From: Delftia sp. PS-11
GTDB taxonomy: Bacteria > Pseudomonadota > Gammaproteobacteria > Burkholderiales > Burkholderiaceae_C
Direction: 5' to 3'
Assembly (NCBI RefSeq): GCF_029870285.1
Contig: NZ_JACSYA010000017.1
Location: forward strand, 48,555-112,554
Length of the DNA stretch: 64,000 bases
Positions within the stretch are counted from its first letter, which is position 1, and the number at the start of each line of letters is the position of its first letter. The notes under the pieces are model-generated. The model made no database searches. It saw only the letters and a program-made list of their open reading frames with translations, and was not told the origin of the DNA. Shown here in pieces: positions 1-7,296 of this stretch. The position numbers were made by a program, and so were the translations under genes.

Positions 1-2
1 TG

Positions 3-401
3 GCGCAGAACCTGTTCATCTGCGCCAGCAGCATCGCCCAGCACGCGGCGCTGGCCTGTTTCGAGCCTGAGAGCATTGCCGAATACGAGCGCCGCCGCGC
101 CGAATTCAAGGCACGGCGCGACTTTTTCATCCCGGCGCTCGAATCCCTGGGCCTGCCCGTGCCCGTGCAGCCCGATGGCGCCTTCTACGCCTGGGCCGAC
201 TGCCGGGCCGCGGCGGACAGACTGGGCGTCTCGGGCAGCTGGGATTTCGCCTATGCCGTGATGGAGCGGGCCCATCTGGCCATCACGCCGGGCCGGGACT
301 TCGGCAGCTTCGAGACCGCCGGATTCGTGCGCTTTTCGACGGCCAACTCCATGGAGCAGCTGCAAGAGGCCGTGCGCAGGCTGCGGCAGCTGCTGGCCTG
401 A
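3..401 (+). CDS. PLP-dependent aminotransferase, C-terminal part (cut by window edge)
   Basis: An open frame enters from the left edge and stops at 399-401, leaving 132 visible residues. The visible part reads like the small C-terminal domain of a fold-type I (class I/II) aminotransferase: a helix-rich stretch with QHAALACFE and YERRRAEFKARRDFF, then the GAFYAW segment and an AHLAITPGRDFG loop followed by FVRFS. In this family the last two segments lie close to the substrate carboxylate and the PLP site. The PLP lysine and most of the large domain lie outside the window, so substrate specificity cannot be judged. Only 14 bases separate it from ybgC, so the two may be co-transcribed. The call as an aminotransferase is firm; whether it is an aspartate, alanine or other type is open. 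Confidence 0.85.
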   Translation, partial: AQNLFICASSIAQHAALACFEPESIAEYERRRAEFKARRDFFIPALESLGLPVPVQPDGAFYAWADCRAAADRLGVSGSWDFAYAVMERAHLAITPGRDFGSFETAGFVRFSTANSMEQLQEAVRRLRQLLA

Positions 402-415
402 AGGGCATACACGCC

Positions 416-832
416 ATGGCCTTCGAGTTTCCCATCCGCGTCTACTGGGAAGACACCGACGCAGGAGGCGCCGTCTTCTACGGCAACTACCTCAAGTTCA
501 TGGAGCGCGCGCGCACCGAGTGGCTGCGTGTCCAGGGCATAGAACAGCGGCAGTTGCAGGAACAAATGGGCGGCATGTTTATCGTAAGCCATGCCCAGCT
601 GGAGTACCTGCTGCCCGCGCACCTCGACGACCAACTCCTTGTTACCGCAGAGCGGCAAAGCAAGGGCGGCGCTTCGCTGACAATACGGCAGCAGGTGCTG
701 CGGGCCTCTGCGGATGGCGGCGCCACGCCGCCCACCCTGCTGTGCGAAGGCAAGATCCGCATTGGATGGGTGGATGGCACAACCATGCGCCCCGCAAGAA
801 TTCCGAACCGCATCCTGGAGCAATTTTCATGA
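416..832 (+). CDS. ybgC: YbgC-type acyl-CoA thioesterase (Tol-Pal associated)
   Basis: The 138-residue product has the hot-dog-fold thioesterase pattern of YbgC: RVYWEDTDAGGAVFYGNYLKF near the N terminus, where the Asp of the DTDAGG segment is the family's catalytic residue, followed by FMERARTEWL. Known YbgC proteins hydrolyse short acyl-CoA or acyl-ACP species in the cytoplasm and are typically the first gene of the tol-pal operon. The same holds here: the stop codon overlaps the tolQ start as ATGA at 829-832, which suggests translational coupling. Length is normal for the family. The exact substrate is not visible from sequence. Confidence 0.93.
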   Translation: MAFEFPIRVYWEDTDAGGAVFYGNYLKFMERARTEWLRVQGIEQRQLQEQMGGMFIVSHAQLEYLLPAHLDDQLLVTAERQSKGGASLTIRQQVLRASADGGATPPTLLCEGKIRIGWVDGTTMRPARIPNRILEQFS

Positions 833-1533
833 ACTCCCATGACATGTCCATACTCAGCCTCGTGCTGCAGGCCAGCTGGGTCGTGCAGCTGGTCATGCTG
901 ATCCTCGTGGGCGCTTCGGTGGCGAGCTGGGCCACCATTTTCCGCAAGGCGCAGACCTTGAAGCGTGTGCGCTCGCTCAACGATGAATTCGAACAGGACT
1001 TCTGGTCGGGCACCAGTCTCAACGACCTGTATGCCGCAGCCACCCAGCATGCCAAGCAGGGCGGCCCCATGGAGCGCATCTTCGCCAGCGGCATGCGCGA
1101 ATACCAGAAACTGCGCGAACGCCGCATCGCGGATGTGAACCAGCTCATGGATGGCACGCGCCGCGCCATGCGCGCCAGCTTCCAGCGCGAGATGGACGAG
1201 GTCGAGTCGGGCCTGTCCTTTCTGGGTACGGTCGGCTCGGTCGCGCCCTATGTCGGCCTGTTCGGCACGGTCTGGGGCGTGATGCACGCCTTCACGGGCT
1301 TTGCCAACATGGAGCAGATCACACTGGCCACCGTGGCGCCGGGCATTGCCGAAGCCCTGGTGGCCACGGCCATGGGCCTGTTCGCCGCCATCCCGGCAGT
1401 GACAGCCTACAACCGCTATGCCCACCAGATCGACCGCGTCGCCAGCCAGCAGGAAACTTTCATCGAAGAATTCTCGAACATCCTGCAACGCAATGTCGGC
1501 GCATCGCAGCCGGCAAGCCCCTCGGGACATTGA
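829..1533 (+). CDS. tolQ: Tol-Pal system inner-membrane proton-channel subunit TolQ
   Basis: The start at 829 overlaps the ybgC stop and gives a 234-residue protein, the usual TolQ length. It opens with a transmembrane helix (SWVVQLVMLILVGASVASW), then a cytoplasmic stretch with a conserved MERIFASGMREYQKL segment, and two further helices. The region GTVGSVAPYVGLFGTVWGVM is the signature of the TolQ/ExbB/MotA family, whose helices line the proton path. TolQ works with TolR to energise TolA for outer-membrane constriction at division. An alternative ATG lies at 844. TolQ rather than ExbB is preferred because ybgC, tolR and tolA are adjacent. Confidence 0.96.
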   Translation: MNSHDMSILSLVLQASWVVQLVMLILVGASVASWATIFRKAQTLKRVRSLNDEFEQDFWSGTSLNDLYAAATQHAKQGGPMERIFASGMREYQKLRERRIADVNQLMDGTRRAMRASFQREMDEVESGLSFLGTVGSVAPYVGLFGTVWGVMHAFTGFANMEQITLATVAPGIAEALVATAMGLFAAIPAVTAYNRYAHQIDRVASQQETFIEEFSNILQRNVGASQPASPSGH

Positions 1534-1567
1534 GCCGATATGAAGCCATCCGGCAAGGAGTGAGCGC

Positions 1568-1990
1568 ATGCCTGCTGTAGCCTCGCGCGGCCGTGGCCGC
1601 CGTACCGTCAACGAAATCAACATGGTGCCCTTCATCGACGTGATGCTGGTGCTGCTCGTCATTTTCATGGTGACGGCGCCCATGCTCACGCCGGGCGCCA
1701 TCAACGTGCCCAGTGCCGGCAAGGCTGCGCGCACGCCCGTCAAACGCGCCGACGTGATGATCGACAAGGACGGCGCCATCCGCCTGAAGGCCGGCAGCAG
1801 CGAAAAAACCATCACGCTCAAGGAACTGGGCGCAGCCGCACGGCAGTGGCAGGACCAGCAAAGCGACGACAGCGCCGTGCTGATTTCGGCCGACAAGAAG
1901 CTGCCGTTCGAAACCGTCATGGCGGCCATGTCCGAGCTGCAGGCTGCAGGTGTCAAGCGCGTGGCCTTCGGCGTCAAGTCCACCCAATAA
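1568..1990 (+). CDS. tolR: Tol-Pal system protein TolR
   Basis: The 140-residue product has a short basic N terminus (SRGRGRRTVNEINMVPFIDV) leading into one membrane helix, DVMLVLLVIFMVTAPM. The Asp at the start of that helix is the residue that takes part in proton transfer in the TolR/ExbD family. The periplasmic remainder includes the family pattern ending AAMSELQAAGVKRVAFGV. It sits 34 bases after tolQ, preceded by an AAGGAG ribosome-binding site at about 1556-1561, and ends 28 bases before tolA. ExbD is the alternative family member, but the operon context supports TolR. Confidence 0.95.
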   Translation: MPAVASRGRGRRTVNEINMVPFIDVMLVLLVIFMVTAPMLTPGAINVPSAGKAARTPVKRADVMIDKDGAIRLKAGSSEKTITLKELGAAARQWQDQQSDDSAVLISADKKLPFETVMAAMSELQAAGVKRVAFGVKSTQ

Positions 1991-2018
1991 GCCGCATACG
2001 CAGCACGCGACCCACGCC

Positions 2019-3356
2019 ATGCCCCAACCCCAAGACCACGACCAGTTCGCTCCGCCCCGCACGCGCGGACGCATGCGCGCCTGGGCACTGGCCGTGGCGG
2101 CGCACGGCCTGCTGGTCGCAGCCATGCTGTGGACCGTACGCCCGCCCAAGGAAGCCGACGAGGCCATGGTCGAGGCCGAGTTCTGGTCCACTGCCGCGCC
2201 GGCGCCAAGCCAGCCCGTGGCGCCGCCACCGCCACCGCCGCCGCCCGTCTCGCCCCCCCCCGCGCCTGCGCCTGCGCCACGGCCTGCCCCGGTGCCGCCG
2301 CCTCCACCTCCGCCGCCTGCCCCGCCACCCAGGCAGGTGATGGCGCCGCCGCCTGCGCCGCCCAAGGCCCAGCTCGTTGAAGACCAGCGCGACGCCGAGA
2401 TCGCGCTGGAGAAAAAGCGCAAGCTCGAACAGCAGAAGAAAGAGCGCGAGGAGCAGCGCGAGCGGCAGGAGCAGCGCGAAAAAGAGCGCAAGGAACGCCT
2501 GGAGAAGGAAAAAGCCGCCAAGGCCGAAAAAGCGGCACGGGAAAAGGCTGAAAAGGAAAAGGCAGAGAAGGCTGAGAAAGCCGAAAAGGCGGAGCGTGCC
2601 GAACGCGAGCGCCGCGAAAAAATCGAACAGCAAAAGAAGGACAAGGCTGAGCAGGAGCGCAAGGAACGCCAGGAGCAGCAGAAAAAGGACAAGGCCGAGA
2701 AGGAAAAGGCAGAAAAAGAGAAGGCTGAAAAGGAAAAGGCCGACAAGGAAAAAGCCGCCAGAGAAAAGGCCGCCCGGGAAAAAACCGAGCGGGAAAAGGC
2801 CGAAAAAGCCGAGAAGGCTGAAAGAGAAAAAGCCGAGAAAGCCGAAAAGGCCGAAAAGGAAAGAGCCGCCAGGGCCGAAGCCGAGAAAAAGGCGGCGGAT
2901 GACAAGCGCCGCAAGGAACAGGCTGCCAAGGAGCAGGCCGCCAGGGACGCCAAAGAAGCCGAGGCACGCCACAAGGCGAACGTGGCCCGCATGCAGGCGC
3001 TGGCAGGCGGCGGCAGTGGCGGCTCGTCGGATGATGGTGCTGGCGGCAGCAGAAGCGGCGGCGCGGGCAGCGCTGCCGCTGGAGGCCCCTCGGCCGGCTA
3101 TGGCTCCAAAGTCTCGGCACGGGTCAAGCCCAACATCGTCTACCCCGATGCCGTCAGCGGCAACCCCCGCGCCGAAGTGCGCGTGCGCACTGCGCCCGAT
3201 GGCACCATCGTCAGCGCCACCATCAGCAAGTCCAGCGGCAACAAGGCCTGGGACGAGGCCGTCGTGCGCGCGCTGCAAAAGACCGAAACGCTGCCCCGCG
3301 ACATCGATGGCCGCGTACCGCCCGATCTGGTCATCGGTTTCCGGCCGCAGGACTGA
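2019..3356 (+). CDS. tolA: Cell-envelope integrity protein TolA
   Basis: The chosen ATG at 2019 gives 445 residues. Layout: a cytoplasmic N terminus, one membrane anchor (ALAVAAHGLLVAAMLW, about residues 26-41), a Pro-rich stretch (about 66-115), a very long Lys/Glu/Ala-rich helix with repeated KAEKEKAEK units (about 125-325), a short Gly/Ser linker (GGGSGGSSDDG), and a globular TonB-like C-terminal domain with VSARVKPNIVYPDAV and ISKSSGNKAWDEAVVRAL. TolA spans the periplasm and links TolQR to Pal/TolB. Start sites further upstream would overlap tolR, so 2019 is preferred. The repeats make the opposite strand look open over almost the whole gene; that is a composition artefact. tolB and pal do not follow within the window. 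Confidence 0.95.
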   Translation: MPQPQDHDQFAPPRTRGRMRAWALAVAAHGLLVAAMLWTVRPPKEADEAMVEAEFWSTAAPAPSQPVAPPPPPPPPVSPPPAPAPAPRPAPVPPPPPPPPAPPPRQVMAPPPAPPKAQLVEDQRDAEIALEKKRKLEQQKKEREEQRERQEQREKERKERLEKEKAAKAEKAAREKAEKEKAEKAEKAEKAERAERERREKIEQQKKDKAEQERKERQEQQKKDKAEKEKAEKEKAEKEKADKEKAAREKAAREKTEREKAEKAEKAEREKAEKAEKAEKERAARAEAEKKAADDKRRKEQAAKEQAARDAKEAEARHKANVARMQALAGGGSGGSSDDGAGGSRSGGAGSAAAGGPSAGYGSKVSARVKPNIVYPDAVSGNPRAEVRVRTAPDGTIVSATISKSSGNKAWDEAVVRALQKTETLPRDIDGRVPPDLVIGFRPQD

Positions 3357-3433
3357 CGCCACGGATGATCCGCTCACCATGTGCCAGCCCCCAGCCATCT
3401 GTCTGCAATATGCCACGCATGCAGATGCAAGGC

Positions 3434-3463
3434 TTGCGCCGCATGGGCCATGCTGCATACGAT
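3434..3463 (+). promoter_or_regulatory. Candidate promoter for the rtcB-prfH leader
   Basis: TTGCGC (3434-3439) and TACGAT (3458-3463) are separated by 18 bases and sit in the 364-base gap between tolA and rtcB. Transcription from here would give a leader of about 250 nucleotides containing a short ORF at 3518. The match to the housekeeping consensus is moderate, so this is a tentative call. Confidence 0.35.
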
Positions 3464-3517
3464 GACACCTTCTTGCTGCAACCGCAGCACCCGTTCACCC
3501 TCGCAAAGGAGAGAGCC

Positions 3518-3559
3518 ATGTCCCGTTCGACACGCCCCTTTGCAGTCGTGCACGCTTGA
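3518..3559 (+). CDS. Possible 13-codon leader peptide upstream of rtcB
   Basis: ATG at 3518 is preceded at good spacing by a strong purine-rich ribosome-binding site (AAAGGAGAGAGCC) and is followed by 13 codons (MSRSTRPFAVVHA) and TGA. The site is better than the one in front of rtcB, which begins 161 bases further on. Nothing else in the 364-base tolA-rtcB gap looks coding. It may be a regulatory leader peptide, the end of a decayed gene, or chance. No known peptide is recognised. Confidence 0.35.
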   Translation: MSRSTRPFAVVHA

Positions 3560-3720
3560 CGCCCTAGCGCCCCAAGCCACGCTGCAGACCTGAGTCCCCG
3601 GTCCCCAGTGGAGTCCGGTGCCAGGCTGCGCGTGCGTTTTCCCCAAGGCCTTTTGATCGAGCCTGCTGCGACTGCCCATTCCGCATCCGCACATTTCATG
3701 CAATCGATCGAAAGCCATTC

Positions 3721-4875
3721 ATGGGCCATTCCCTCACGGACACCTATATCCAGGTGTTCGCCAATTCCAGCGTCTGGATTGAAGACGCTGCCATTCAGCA
3801 ACTGCACACCACGGCCACCAACCTGGAGGGCATCCGCGCCGCCGTAGGGCTGCCGGACCTGCACCCGGGCAGGGGCTATCCGGTCGGCGCAGCCTTTTTT
3901 TCGGCTGGCCGCTTCTACCCTGCCCTGGTCGGGGGCGATATCGGCTGCGGCATGGCGCTGTACGCCACCGATCTGGCGGTGCACAAGACTTCGGCCGCCA
4001 AACTCGAAAAAGCCGTAGGCCACATTGACGGCCCCCTGCCCCAGGAACTGCTGGACGCCGTGGATGCGCAGCAGCTGGAGCAGATCGCCCTGGCCAGCGG
4101 CGTGGCCTGTCTGGCCTCGCTGCAAGAGAGCCTGGGCACCATCGGCGGCGGCAACCACTTTGCCGAGCTGCAGGTGGTGGATACGCTGTACGAAGAAGAT
4201 ACGCTGGACAAAAAGCGCGTGCACCTGATGGTGCACAGCGGCTCGCGCGGTCTGGGCGGTGCCATCCTGCGCGCCCATGTGCAGGCCTTCAGCCACGACG
4301 GTCTGGCCGCCGGCAGCGCCGAAGCGGCGCATTATCTGCGCCAGCATGCGGCCGCCATCGCCTTCGCACAGCTCAACCGCGCCAGCATCGCGGCACGCCT
4401 GCTGCGCGCCATCCGCGCGCGGGGCGAGGCGCTGCTGGATATCACCCACAACCATGTGGTGGCCCACCATTGGCGCGGGCAGGACGGTTTTCTGCACCGC
4501 AAAGGCGCCACGCCGGCCGACCAGGGCCTGGTGGTGATCCCGGGCTCGCGCGGCGACTACAGCTATCTGGTGCGTCCTGTGGACGGGCGTGATGAGGCCC
4601 TGCACTCTCTGGCACATGGCGCGGGCCGCAAATGGGCGCGCACGGACTGCATGGGCCGGCTGCGCCCGCGCTTCACGCTGGACGAGCTGCTGCGCACGCG
4701 CTTTGGCAGCACCGTGGTCTGTGCGGACCGGGAGCTGGTCTACGAGGAAGCGCCCCAGGCCTACAAGGATGTGGACTCCGTGGTCGCCAGCCTGCAGCAA
4801 GCTGGTCTGGTGCAGTTGGTGGCACGCCTGCGCCCTGTGCTGACTTACAAGAAGGGGGCCATGCAATGCTGCTGA
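3721..4875 (+). CDS. rtcB: RtcB-family RNA 3'-phosphate ligase (RtcB2 type)
   Basis: A 384-residue RtcB-family protein, a little shorter than classical RtcB (about 408 in E. coli). The metal and catalytic motifs are present: GGDIGCG at 71-77 (Asp73, Cys76), GGGNHFAEL with His146, MVHSGSRGLG with His172, THNHVVAHH around 242-250, and HGAGRK at 299-304 whose His is the residue that becomes guanylylated in RtcB. The family ligates 2',3'-cyclic or 3'-phosphate RNA ends to 5'-OH ends using GTP and Mn2+. The next gene, prfH, overlaps its end by 10 bases. In other bacteria this pairing is known as RtcB2-PrfH and repairs 16S rRNA cut in the decoding centre. The assignment to RtcB2 rests mainly on that neighbour. 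A conventional ribosome-binding site is not obvious. Confidence 0.93.
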   Translation: MGHSLTDTYIQVFANSSVWIEDAAIQQLHTTATNLEGIRAAVGLPDLHPGRGYPVGAAFFSAGRFYPALVGGDIGCGMALYATDLAVHKTSAAKLEKAVGHIDGPLPQELLDAVDAQQLEQIALASGVACLASLQESLGTIGGGNHFAELQVVDTLYEEDTLDKKRVHLMVHSGSRGLGGAILRAHVQAFSHDGLAAGSAEAAHYLRQHAAAIAFAQLNRASIAARLLRAIRARGEALLDITHNHVVAHHWRGQDGFLHRKGATPADQGLVVIPGSRGDYSYLVRPVDGRDEALHSLAHGAGRKWARTDCMGRLRPRFTLDELLRTRFGSTVVCADRELVYEEAPQAYKDVDSVVASLQQAGLVQLVARLRPVLTYKKGAMQCC

Positions 4876-5453
4876 TCCAGCTGACCTCATCCCACGGCCC
4901 CGCAGAGTGCGAGCTGGCCGTGCGCCTGACGCTGCGCGAGCTGCTGCGCGACTGCGCCGTCCATGGCATCGACGTGCAGATGCTGGAGGAGTCACCCACG
5001 CCGGCCGGCTACAGGTCCGTGCTGCTGCGCTGCGAAGGCCACACCGGCCCGCTGCATGGCTGGCTGGGCACCATCCAGTGGATCTTCGACAGCCCCTTGC
5101 GGCCCCACCATCCGCGCAGGAACTGGTTCGTGGCCGTGCAAAAGTGCGAACCGCCACAGCAACTGCCGGCCGATGGCGAGATCGTGTTCCAGGCCTGCAA
5201 GGCCTCCGGCAAGGGCGGCCAGCATGTCAACACCACGGACTCGGCCATCCATGCGCTGCATGTGCCCAGCGGCATGGCGGTGAAGGTCATGAGCGAGCGC
5301 AGCCAGCATGCCAATAAGCGGCTGGCGCGGGAGCTGCTGGGGTTGAAGCTGGCACGGCTCAACGCACAGGGCGAGGACCGGGCACGGCACGCGCGCAGCC
5401 TGCAGCACTGGCAGGTGGAGCGCGGCCGCCCGGTCAAGGTGTTCAGGGTTTAG
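4866..5453 (+). CDS. prfH: Peptide chain release factor homologue PrfH
   Basis: The ATG at 4866 lies inside the end of rtcB, so the two are probably translationally coupled. The 195-residue protein carries the catalytic release-factor motif GKGGQHVN (GGQ at 117-119) followed by a basic C-terminal region with RSQHANKRLARELL. It lacks the long N-terminal and codon-recognition domains of RF1/RF2, as PrfH proteins do. PrfH is known to act on ribosomes stalled by cleavage in the 16S decoding centre and release the nascent chain so that RtcB2 can reseal the RNA. ArfB/YaeJ is the other short GGQ family, but the length and rtcB linkage favour PrfH. Its end overlaps the convergent exporter gene by 4 bases. 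Confidence 0.92.
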   Translation: MLLIQLTSSHGPAECELAVRLTLRELLRDCAVHGIDVQMLEESPTPAGYRSVLLRCEGHTGPLHGWLGTIQWIFDSPLRPHHPRRNWFVAVQKCEPPQQLPADGEIVFQACKASGKGGQHVNTTDSAIHALHVPSGMAVKVMSERSQHANKRLARELLGLKLARLNAQGEDRARHARSLQHWQVERGRPVKVFRV

Positions 5454-6211
5454 CCACGGACGCACATGTAGATGCCCAGGGCCAGCAGGCTCAGCATCAG
5501 CACGCGCCTGAAGACCTGGGGCGACAGCGACTGGCGCAGCCGCTCGCCCCAGGCCATGCCCGCCAGGGCAGGCAGCAGCATCAGCGCCGAGACCAGCGCG
5601 GTGCTGCTCCAGGGCAGAGATTCATGGTCTGGCGCGCGCGCCAGCGCCATGCCTGCGCCCAGCGCAAGCGTGGATACCGTGAAGCACAGCCCCATGGCCT
5701 GCATCAGCGCCTGCCGCGCCAGTGCCAGCGACTGCAGGAAAGCCACGGCAGGCACGACGAATACGCCCGTCATGGCCGTGATGGCCCCTGTGAGCAGGCC
5801 ACAGGCCAGGCCCAGCCAGGCCTGGTGCCGCCCAGGCACCTGCAGGCCGGGCCCCCACAAACCCCACAGTGCATACAGGACAAGGGCAACGCCCAGCGCC
5901 GTGCGAGCCACGGCAGCCTCCCCCACCGGGCCCCACCACAGCATGCCGCCCAGGGTGCCGGTGACGATGCCCAGCTGCATCCAGCCCAGGCGGCGCAGCA
6001 CAGGCCACAGCAAGGCCAGGGGCCGCATCTGCACCACATTGGTCACCAGCGACGGCAGCAGCAGCCAGGCCGCCGCCTGCCCCGCCGGCATGAACAGCGC
6101 CAGCAGCGCCATGGACACAGTGGGCAGGCCCAGGCCCACCACCCCCTTGACCACGCCCGCCAGGGCGAACACGGCCATCGCCGCCACCAGCGTCCACCAC
6201 CCATCCCACAT
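5450..6211 (-). CDS. TSUP (TauE/SafE) family membrane exporter
   Basis: A 253-residue, strongly hydrophobic protein with about seven or eight predicted helices and the two-fold internal arrangement of the TauE/SafE family: an N-terminal half with ALAGVVKGVVGLGLPTVSM and a second half starting near LACGLLTGAITAMTGVFVVP. These matching Gly-rich segments are the family hallmark. Members export sulfite, sulfoacetate or other small organic anions; the substrate here is unknown. It is divergent from a LysR-type gene with a 143-base shared control region that holds repeated dyads, so that regulator probably controls it. The 3' end overlaps prfH by 4 bases. Confidence 0.88.
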   Translation of the reverse strand: MWDGWWTLVAAMAVFALAGVVKGVVGLGLPTVSMALLALFMPAGQAAAWLLLPSLVTNVVQMRPLALLWPVLRRLGWMQLGIVTGTLGGMLWWGPVGEAAVARTALGVALVLYALWGLWGPGLQVPGRHQAWLGLACGLLTGAITAMTGVFVVPAVAFLQSLALARQALMQAMGLCFTVSTLALGAGMALARAPDHESLPWSSTALVSALMLLPALAGMAWGERLRQSLSPQVFRRVLMLSLLALGIYMCVRG

Positions 6212-6241
6212 CTGCGGCTCCCTGCACTTTCGGCATACTGG

Positions 6242-6258
6242 CTCAGGCCATTCCTGAG
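6242..6258. promoter_or_regulatory. 17-bp dyad, first copy (candidate LysR operator)
   Basis: CTCAGG-CCATT-CCTGAG, an inverted repeat with 6-base arms. A near-identical copy (one base different in the spacer) starts 79 bases to the right. Both lie between the divergent exporter and LysR genes, the usual place for a LysR-family operator. The identity of the binding protein is inferred. Confidence 0.6.
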
Positions 6259-6300
6259 CTTCAGTTTCGGATGCTCGGGCATTGCAGCCAGGGCCACAAT

Positions 6301-6311
6301 CAGGATTCCTG
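6301..6311. promoter_or_regulatory. Shorter CAGG/CCTG dyad between the two operator copies
   Basis: CAGGATTCCTG has the same half-sites as the flanking 17-bp dyads but with a 3-base instead of a 5-base spacer. It could be a weaker activation half-site of the same regulator, or chance. Confidence 0.35.
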
Positions 6312-6320
6312 GAACCAAGC

Positions 6321-6337
6321 CTCAGGCCATCCCTGAG
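6321..6337. promoter_or_regulatory. 17-bp dyad, second copy (candidate LysR operator)
   Basis: CTCAGG-CCATC-CCTGAG repeats the dyad at 6242-6258 and ends 17 bases before the LysR start codon, where binding would suit autorepression. The two copies are 79 bases apart centre to centre. Confidence 0.6.
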
Positions 6338-6354
6338 CCATCCGACCGCCAGCC

Positions 6355-7254
6355 ATGCGCTTCGACCTCACCGACCTGCAGTTGTTCGCTCACATCCTGG
6401 ACTGCGGCACCCTCACAGCCGCTGCCGCTCGCTCGCACATGACGCTGGCTTCAGCCAGCGAGCGCGTTCGCGGCATGGAAGAGCAGCTCGGCTGCGCCCT
6501 GCTGACGCGGCAGGCACGCGGCGTGCGGCCCACGGCAGCAGGCCATACCCTGGGCCAGCATGCGCGCGCGGTGCTGGCCCAGATGCAGCGGCTGCGGGGT
6601 GATATGGCCGAGTACGGCGCCGGCCTGGCCGGCCATGTGCGCCTGTGCGGCAATACCTCGGCCGTGAGCGAGCACCTGCCGCTGGCCGTGGCCGGTTTTT
6701 TGCGCAGCCATCCGCGCGTAGCCATCGACATCCAGGAGCACAGCAGCGCCGAGGTGCTGGACAGGCTGCGCCAGGGCCTGTGCGACATCGGCGTGGCCAG
6801 CGACGCCCAAGACACCCGGGATCTGCAGGCCATGCCCTGGCGGCCCGATCCGCTGGTGGCGGTCCTGGCACGGGGCCATCGGCTGGCCCGGCGCAGGCAG
6901 CTGCGACTGCACGACCTGCTGCAGGAGGACTGGGTCGGCATGCCGCACGATGCCGCCCTGCAGGCGCTGGTGCGCCAGCAGGCCACGCTGCTGGGGGGAC
7001 AGCCGCGCTGGCGCGCCCAGCTGGAGCACCTGGACAGCATTTGCCAGTTGGCCGGCCAGGGGGTGGGCGTGGCCGTCATGCCTGCAGCGGCGGCTGCACG
7101 CCTGGCTGCGGCCTGCGGCGCCCGTGCCGTCCCGCTGGCCGATGCCTGGGCACGGCGCCAGTTGCTGCTGTGCACCGCCGGGACACAGCCGCTTGCCGCG
7201 CATGCCCGCCAGTTGCTGCAGCACCTGCAGGCACAGGCCGCAGGGGAGCCATAG
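6355..7254 (+). CDS. LysR-family transcriptional regulator
   Basis: 299 residues, standard LysR length. The N-terminal winged helix-turn-helix is clear (DLTDLQLFAHILDCGTLTAA, then SHMTLASASERVRGMEEQLG and LLTRQARGVRPTAAG). The C-terminal part is the two-lobed effector-binding domain (from about VRLCGNTSAVSEHLPLAV; second lobe near DPLVAVLARGHRLA). It is divergent from the TSUP exporter, sharing a 143-base region with repeated CTCAGG/CCTGAG dyads, so it most likely controls that gene and itself. The inducer is unknown. Confidence 0.93.
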   Translation: MRFDLTDLQLFAHILDCGTLTAAAARSHMTLASASERVRGMEEQLGCALLTRQARGVRPTAAGHTLGQHARAVLAQMQRLRGDMAEYGAGLAGHVRLCGNTSAVSEHLPLAVAGFLRSHPRVAIDIQEHSSAEVLDRLRQGLCDIGVASDAQDTRDLQAMPWRPDPLVAVLARGHRLARRRQLRLHDLLQEDWVGMPHDAALQALVRQQATLLGGQPRWRAQLEHLDSICQLAGQGVGVAVMPAAAAARLAAACGARAVPLADAWARRQLLLCTAGTQPLAAHARQLLQHLQAQAAGEP

Positions 7255-7296
7255 CGCCCTGTGTTGGAAAGGCCGATGCGGGACAATAGGGGGATC

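Noticed and set aside
487..3120. Long minus-strand open frame (877 codons) opposite tolA
   Set aside because: It mirrors the Lys/Glu-rich repeat of tolA in high-GC DNA. It has no recognisable domain and overlaps confident genes.
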